Shown piece after piece: positions 17,696-21,970 of a stretch of DNA of 21,970 nucleotides (position 1 is its first letter; every line of letters begins with the position of its first letter). Below the pieces are notes generated by a model. It searched no databases, was not told where the DNA came from, and was given only the letters and a program-made list of their open reading frames with translations. The position numbers and the translations under genes are program-made. The DNA comes from a virus: positions 1 through 21,970 of the IMG/VR virus record IMGVR_UViG_3300042509_001635; one strand, given 5' to 3'.

Positions 17696-19971
17696 TTCTT
17701 GACCAGCACCAGCCCCTCGCGCGCCTCTGGCTCGACCAGACGGCGCAGGTCGCTCTTCGACAGGCCCTTCCCGACGCCAGGGGCGACAAAGATCTGCTTC
17801 TTGGTCGGATAGTCGGCGGATCCGAGCCGCCCCATGTCCTTCCACCCCGCCTCTTTGAGCGCGTGCAGCAGCGCAGGCTGCGGCACCTTCACCCCGTCCG
17901 TCCGCGTTGCGGTGAGACGTTCGCACAGCGCTTGGAACGGCGAACCGATCGCACCGTGGGCGAACTCGCCGACCCGCTCGCGCATCATCTGCACCAGATA
18001 GCTTTCGGCGATCGACATACCGTGCTCGACCAGATTGTCCTTGAAGTCGGTCAGCGGCGGCGCGGCACCAGCGTTGAACGCCCGCACGTCGCGCTGCGAC
18101 AGCCACGCGGCGCACGCCTCGAACCCGCCATCCTTGAACCATGCCCACAGCGCCTGCCCCTCTGCCGGCGTCATGCGCGGCGCGTGGCTCCAGACGCAGC
18201 ACCAGCGCCGGTCCTGCGACGGCAGCGCCAGCGGCACCGGGTCGTTCGAGAAGGCCAGGACGAACATCCGGTTAGCCACCTCGTAGGGGTGTTTGTTCTT
18301 GAGGTTGACCGGCAGCGTCTCTGGCGGCGCGGCGATGATCGGCTTGAGCTTGTTGGCCAGCGCCCGGCGCGTCGAGGCGTCCGGCTCGCGCAGCTCGTTG
18401 ATGAGCATGATCTCGCTCTCAAGATGGTAACCGAACTGCGACTTGAGGCTCTCGTTATCGACCAGCCCACGGTTCCTCATGTGCGGGCCGCACACCGACC
18501 AGATGAACGGTGCCCACATGCTGTCCTTGCCGCAGCCCTCATCGCCGCCGTGCAGCACGGCGTGATTGATCTTGACCGCCGGGTTCTGGAGCTTGTAGGC
18601 CATCACGTCCCACAGGTGCTCCAGCAGCGCCTCGTCCGGCACCAGCAGGCGGCAGTGGTCCAGCCACCGGGTCGGGTCACCACCGGGCACGATCGCGGGC
18701 CTGGCGTCACGCCAGCGGTTCGCCAGCGGGTCGCCGCCGTGCGCCACCAGCACGCCCTCGCCGGCGGCGTACGTCACGCCCGCGACTGACGCCGCGCCCA
18801 TCGCCTGCCGGTTCTCGTCGAAGCAGACCGACGCCTCGACCCTGCGCCCGGAGTGGATGCTATCGCACTTGATGTGCCGGAACAGCGCGTTGAAGGACGC
18901 GCGGCTGATCTCGCGACGGTCCTCCAGATCGAAGAAGCAGTCCTCGATCTGGACGTAGGCGAACCGCTTGTACCACTCCCGCTTCTCGACCCGGCCCAGT
19001 TCCTTGCGGGTGACCTCGGCGATCACGTCGTCCGCGTCCTCGGCAAAGAAGGTGGTCGGCGTCAGCGCCGCCTGCACCCGCTGCATCTGCTCGGCCAGCA
19101 GGTCGTCACGCAGGCCGGGGGCGGTGTTAGGCCCGCCGTTCTGGTGGACCCAGTCGAGGAACACCTGCGACGTCAGCGTCTCACAGTGGCCGTGATGGCA
19201 GCAGAACATCCGGTCCAGCGGACGGTAGCCCGCCTCGACGGTGCCGTCGGAGTGCTTGTCCTTGTTGGGACAGACGATCGGCAGCCAGCCCGAGTGATTG
19301 ACGCGGCCAAGGACCATGCCCTGATCCGACAGCCACTTCAAGACGACGTCGTCGCCCGTGTCGGCCAGCCGCAGCGAGACGTGGGTGGCGGTGTCGGCCT
19401 CGTCGGGCACGACGTCAAGGGCGGTGCAGATTTGGTCCAGGGTGAACTCACGCTCCGGGTGGAACTCAACCAGCCGGGCAGCGAACGCCTCGCGACCGGG
19501 CTTGAGGTTGACCGAGCCGGGGATACGGAAGTTGCGCACCGCGTTGGTCGCGCCGGGGTCGGTGTAGCCTGCCTTGGCGATCGCCTTGATGGCGGCGACG
19601 AACGCCGCCTTGGGCGGCTGGTCGGCAAAAGCGTAGCCCCACTGAAACGAGCCGGGCGACGTCTCCATGATCCACGTCGGCTCCAGCGGCGGGCGCTTGG
19701 ATTTGGTGCCAATATCGTCCAGCATCATGCACAGGATGAACTCGCAGTTGGCCTGCGCGGCGCTGACGCCGGACGTCATGCGGTCGAGGATGAACGAGCC
19801 GGTGTTGAGATAGGCTGCGGTGCCCGGTTTCACGCCCTCTGAAGGCAGGAACGAGGGCCAGGTGTACTTGGGCGAGCCGTCAGCGTGGGTGCCCTTGGCG
19901 GGCTTCTGGTAGACCAGCAGGGCGGTGTCGCCCTCGGGGGCCAGATTGCAAATATACTCCACAAAACTCAT
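17692..19971 (-). CDS. DNA primase-helicase (RepB/PrimPol-like plus D5-like ATPase)
   Basis: This 759-aa protein probably primes and unwinds DNA at the fork. The N-terminal part has MMLDDIGTKS (82-91, likely metal-binding Asp85/Asp86) and RNFRIPGSVNLKPGR (146-160), as in primase-polymerase domains of plasmid and phage replication proteins. The middle (about 234-263) has Cys234 and CCHHGHC, a possible zinc site. The helicase has Walker A GGDEGCGKDS (475-484; note Asp after Lys where Ser/Thr is usual, with Ser next), Walker B-like IMLINELREP (521-530) and FVLAFSNDPVPLALPSQDRRW (570-590, sensor/arginine finger region). ATG 19971 overlaps the polymerase stop by four bases; an upstream in-frame start (20028) lies inside the polymerase gene. 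The 3' end reaches into the terminator. Confidence 0.85.
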   Translation of the reverse strand: MSFVEYICNLAPEGDTALLVYQKPAKGTHADGSPKYTWPSFLPSEGVKPGTAAYLNTGSFILDRMTSGVSAAQANCEFILCMMLDDIGTKSKRPPLEPTWIMETSPGSFQWGYAFADQPPKAAFVAAIKAIAKAGYTDPGATNAVRNFRIPGSVNLKPGREAFAARLVEFHPEREFTLDQICTALDVVPDEADTATHVSLRLADTGDDVVLKWLSDQGMVLGRVNHSGWLPIVCPNKDKHSDGTVEAGYRPLDRMFCCHHGHCETLTSQVFLDWVHQNGGPNTAPGLRDDLLAEQMQRVQAALTPTTFFAEDADDVIAEVTRKELGRVEKREWYKRFAYVQIEDCFFDLEDRREISRASFNALFRHIKCDSIHSGRRVEASVCFDENRQAMGAASVAGVTYAAGEGVLVAHGGDPLANRWRDARPAIVPGGDPTRWLDHCRLLVPDEALLEHLWDVMAYKLQNPAVKINHAVLHGGDEGCGKDSMWAPFIWSVCGPHMRNRGLVDNESLKSQFGYHLESEIMLINELREPDASTRRALANKLKPIIAAPPETLPVNLKNKHPYEVANRMFVLAFSNDPVPLALPSQDRRWCCVWSHAPRMTPAEGQALWAWFKDGGFEACAAWLSQRDVRAFNAGAAPPLTDFKDNLVEHGMSIAESYLVQMMRERVGEFAHGAIGSPFQALCERLTATRTDGVKVPQPALLHALKEAGWKDMGRLGSADYPTKKQIFVAPGVGKGLSKSDLRRLVEPEAREGLVLVKK

Positions 19972-21926
19972 TTCCCATACCTCTCCCGAATGTTGACCTC
20001 TGCCGCAAGCGGTAGCCCTGCCGCCCACGCGGGGGGCGCTACCATTACGGCTTCAAGCTGCGCAGCGGCAGCCTCTACGTCGTCCGCCTCCAGCACGATT
20101 TCGTCATGCACGTGCAGCACGACCTTCTGACCGGCGGCGTCAAGGCGGCGTAGCGCGTCACGCAACAGGTCGTTCGCGACCGCCTGGACGATGTTCTCGC
20201 AGGCCAGCCCGTGCCACAGCCGCGCGCGCGGCCACTCCTTCGCGTCCTGCGCAGGCTTCCACGCCGCCTTGGCATAGGTGATGCCGTCGCGCTCGAAGCG
20301 GGCGTGAGGATAGCACAGCACCCGGCCCGAGGGCAGGGCGTACCACAGGTGTTGGCGATCGTAGAGATACGTCACCCGCCCGGCGGTGAACTCATGCCCC
20401 GGCTGGCGCATGGCGATGGTATAGGCCCGCTCCAGCGCGCTCCACTGCTCGACAGCCCACGGGTTCGCCCGCCGCCACGCCTCGACCATGCGGCGCGACT
20501 GCGCCTCTGGCAGGACGACGCCGTAGACCCGACCCATGGCGTTGAACGCGCCGACCGACCCACCGAACCCGCACGCGAGTTCTTGAACCTTGCCTACCTG
20601 ACGTTGTGCATCGTCGACGTCAGGCACCGCGACGCCGAACGTCGCCGAGGCGTTGACCTTGTAAATGTCCTCGCCCGTGCGGAACAGGTCCAGCTTGGCG
20701 TCGCTGGCGGCGCAGCTCGACAGCCACGGGTTCACCCGCGCCTCGATCGCCGACCAGTCCGCCGTCACCAGCTTGCGTCCCGGTGCCGCCATGAGCGACG
20801 GGCGCAGCATACCCTTGAGCACGTCCGTCACCCGCTTGCCGTAGGTCGGCACGATCTTGTGCCCTCGCACCATGGCGTGACGCACCGCCTCGGGATCCTT
20901 GGCCGTCTTGCGTGCGAAATTGTGAACCTGAGCACCGTAGCTGGACGCCCGACCCGTGGCCGCGCCGCCGGCGAACACGAACGCGCCGCGCACCCGGTGG
21001 TCCTCCTCGTCGGCCAGGTCCGCCATGCGGGCGAACTTGGCGACGCTCGACGCCCACAGGTCGTCGGCGCACTGGACCACGTCGGCCACGTCGGCGGGCA
21101 CCTCGTCGGGGTTCTCCTCGGCCAGCACCAGCAGCGAGGCCCGCACGTTCTTGTCGATCGACCGCTTGGTTTCCTCGCCCTTGGTCACCGTCATCAGGTC
21201 GCGCGCCTGCGGCCCGACCCGTTTCCACACCCAATCCCGCATCCGGGGACTGCGCACGGACGCGACGGCACCCTTGGTGACCGACACGACCAGCGCCTGT
21301 ATCTCCTCCAGCTCGGCAGCGGCGTAGACCTGCGCGGCCTTGGCCAGCGGCACGTCGACCAGCACGCCTGCGTCGTTGATGCGTTCGTTGACGTGGTAGT
21401 CGGCCAGCTCGGTATCGGACAGTTGCCGCAGCCCCTGCGAGATGGCCCGCATCGCGCGGACGTCACGCTCGCAATACTCGACCAGCGCGGTCATCAGGGC
21501 GGCGTCGTCGTTGAAGGTGCCGTCAGGGCGGGGGATGCACAGCGCGCGCACCAGTTGGCTGCCCCGGTGATCCTTGCGCATGGCTGCGCCGGCGAACCGG
21601 CCTGCGTCCTCCAGCGAGCCGGGCGCGCAGTTGGCGCGGGCCTGCGTCGCGGTGCAGTAGAACTGCTCCAGCGCGAAGTCCATTTGCAGGACGTACCAGA
21701 ACACCAGCCGCTCGAACGCGGCGTTGTGCGCGCGGATCTGGCCGGTGTGGTTGCTCACCTCGTCGGGAAACGGCTGGCCGGGCAGCCAAGTCTGCACCTC
21801 GTCGTCGTCGAACGCCCACGACATGCACAGCACGTCGGTCGAGGGGTCACGGGCATAGTTATAGACGCCGTGCGCCTTGAGATCGCAGCGGCTGCGCGTC
21901 TCGAAATCTATCCAGAGTGTCTTCAT
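19968..21926 (-). CDS. Family A DNA polymerase with 3'-5' exonuclease
   Basis: This 652-aa replicative polymerase has an exonuclease domain first: Exo I IDFET (6-10, Asp7/Glu9), Exo II HNAAFE (67-72) and Exo III YCERD (151-155). All residues look active, so it should proofread. The polymerase domain has motif A LVTADWSAIEARV (386-398, Asp390), motif B-like QVGKVQELACGFGGSVGAF (443-461, Lys446) and motif C VVLHVHDEIVLE (602-613, His607/Asp608/Glu609). There is no 5'-3' exonuclease domain, usual for phage polymerases of this type. ATG 21926 directly follows the complement of ACCAATCAC with no Shine-Dalgarno in view. It overlaps the primase gene, forming a replication operon that begins at or beyond the window edge. 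Confidence 0.93.
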   Translation of the reverse strand: MKTLWIDFETRSRCDLKAHGVYNYARDPSTDVLCMSWAFDDDEVQTWLPGQPFPDEVSNHTGQIRAHNAAFERLVFWYVLQMDFALEQFYCTATQARANCAPGSLEDAGRFAGAAMRKDHRGSQLVRALCIPRPDGTFNDDAALMTALVEYCERDVRAMRAISQGLRQLSDTELADYHVNERINDAGVLVDVPLAKAAQVYAAAELEEIQALVVSVTKGAVASVRSPRMRDWVWKRVGPQARDLMTVTKGEETKRSIDKNVRASLLVLAEENPDEVPADVADVVQCADDLWASSVAKFARMADLADEEDHRVRGAFVFAGGAATGRASSYGAQVHNFARKTAKDPEAVRHAMVRGHKIVPTYGKRVTDVLKGMLRPSLMAAPGRKLVTADWSAIEARVNPWLSSCAASDAKLDLFRTGEDIYKVNASATFGVAVPDVDDAQRQVGKVQELACGFGGSVGAFNAMGRVYGVVLPEAQSRRMVEAWRRANPWAVEQWSALERAYTIAMRQPGHEFTAGRVTYLYDRQHLWYALPSGRVLCYPHARFERDGITYAKAAWKPAQDAKEWPRARLWHGLACENIVQAVANDLLRDALRRLDAAGQKVVLHVHDEIVLEADDVEAAAAQLEAVMVAPPAWAAGLPLAAEVNIRERYGK

Positions 21927-21970
21927 GTGATTGGTCGCGGATCGCGGGCCGACCCGGAGGCCGACCCGCT
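21927..21970 (-). promoter_or_regulatory. Upstream edge of replication operon
   Basis: These 44 bases hold ACCAATCAC (minus strand, 21935-21927) immediately before the polymerase ATG and two copies of GGCCGACCC (21949-21957 and about 21960-21968) further out. No promoter is visible before the sequence ends. If the 9-mer marks the transcript start, as at 11544 and 14266, the message would be almost leaderless. Confidence 0.35.

Noticed and set aside
17647-18789. 380-aa plus-strand frame opposite the primase
   Set aside because: It starts in the terminator and mirrors the primase reading frame. The minus strand has motifs and operon overlap.
18853-19842. 329-aa plus-strand frame opposite the primase N-terminus
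   Set aside because: Shadow frame with biased composition; the primase-like minus-strand sequence explains the DNA.
1-21970. tRNA genes, integrase or attachment site
   Set aside because: No cloverleaf with a GTTCRANNC-type arm and no tyrosine or serine recombinase motif was noticed by eye; short att sites cannot be excluded.

Overview
The window is a piece of a tailed double-stranded DNA phage genome of podovirus type, with P22-like head genes (large terminase, P22-type portal, scaffold and coat). The host is Gram-negative, because the lysis set includes an inner/outer spanin pair. The high GC content and promoters of the TTGACA / GCTANA style suggest an alphaproteobacterial host; that is an inference. 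No integrase, excisionase, tRNA, rRNA, CRISPR array or insertion sequence was seen, so a lytic lifestyle is likely but not proven from this fragment.

Region 1 (1-10063, all leftward) is the packaging, virion and lysis block. In transcription order it reads: small terminase subunit, HNH-AP2 endonuclease, large terminase, portal, small structural protein, tail fibre, membrane/coiled-coil protein, holin-like protein, M15 endopeptidase, i-spanin, o-spanin overlapping it in another frame, scaffold, coat, and the start of another probable virion gene cut by the window edge. Most junctions are ATGA/GTGA/TGATG overlaps, so the block behaves as one operon. Unusually, the fibre and lysis genes sit between portal and scaffold.

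Region 2 (10064-11569) is control DNA with two small genes. It holds two back-to-back promoters whose -35 boxes form one dyad, several further dyads, a cluster of TGACAATC repeats beside an AT-rich stretch (candidate replication origin or operator array), and a 24-bp perfect palindrome.

Region 3 (11570-17617, rightward) carries small early or accessory genes: a Cys-rich 243-aa protein, short hypothetical proteins, a Cro/XRE-like HTH protein, zinc-ribbon-like proteins, a DUF551-type protein and coiled-coil proteins. One 48-aa gene (13234-13380) lies on the opposite strand. Five promoters of one family, each with a short dyad filling the -35/-10 spacer, precede genes in regions 2-3. The 15.4-17.0 kb part is a tightly overlapped cassette with repeated stop/SD/start junctions and a paralogous gene pair.

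Region 4 (17692-21926, leftward) encodes a primase-helicase and a family A DNA polymerase. It converges on region 3 at a strong bidirectional terminator (17662-17695).

In outline, region 4 copies the genome, region 3 probably takes over or shields the host cell and controls transcription, and region 1 builds, fills and releases virions.
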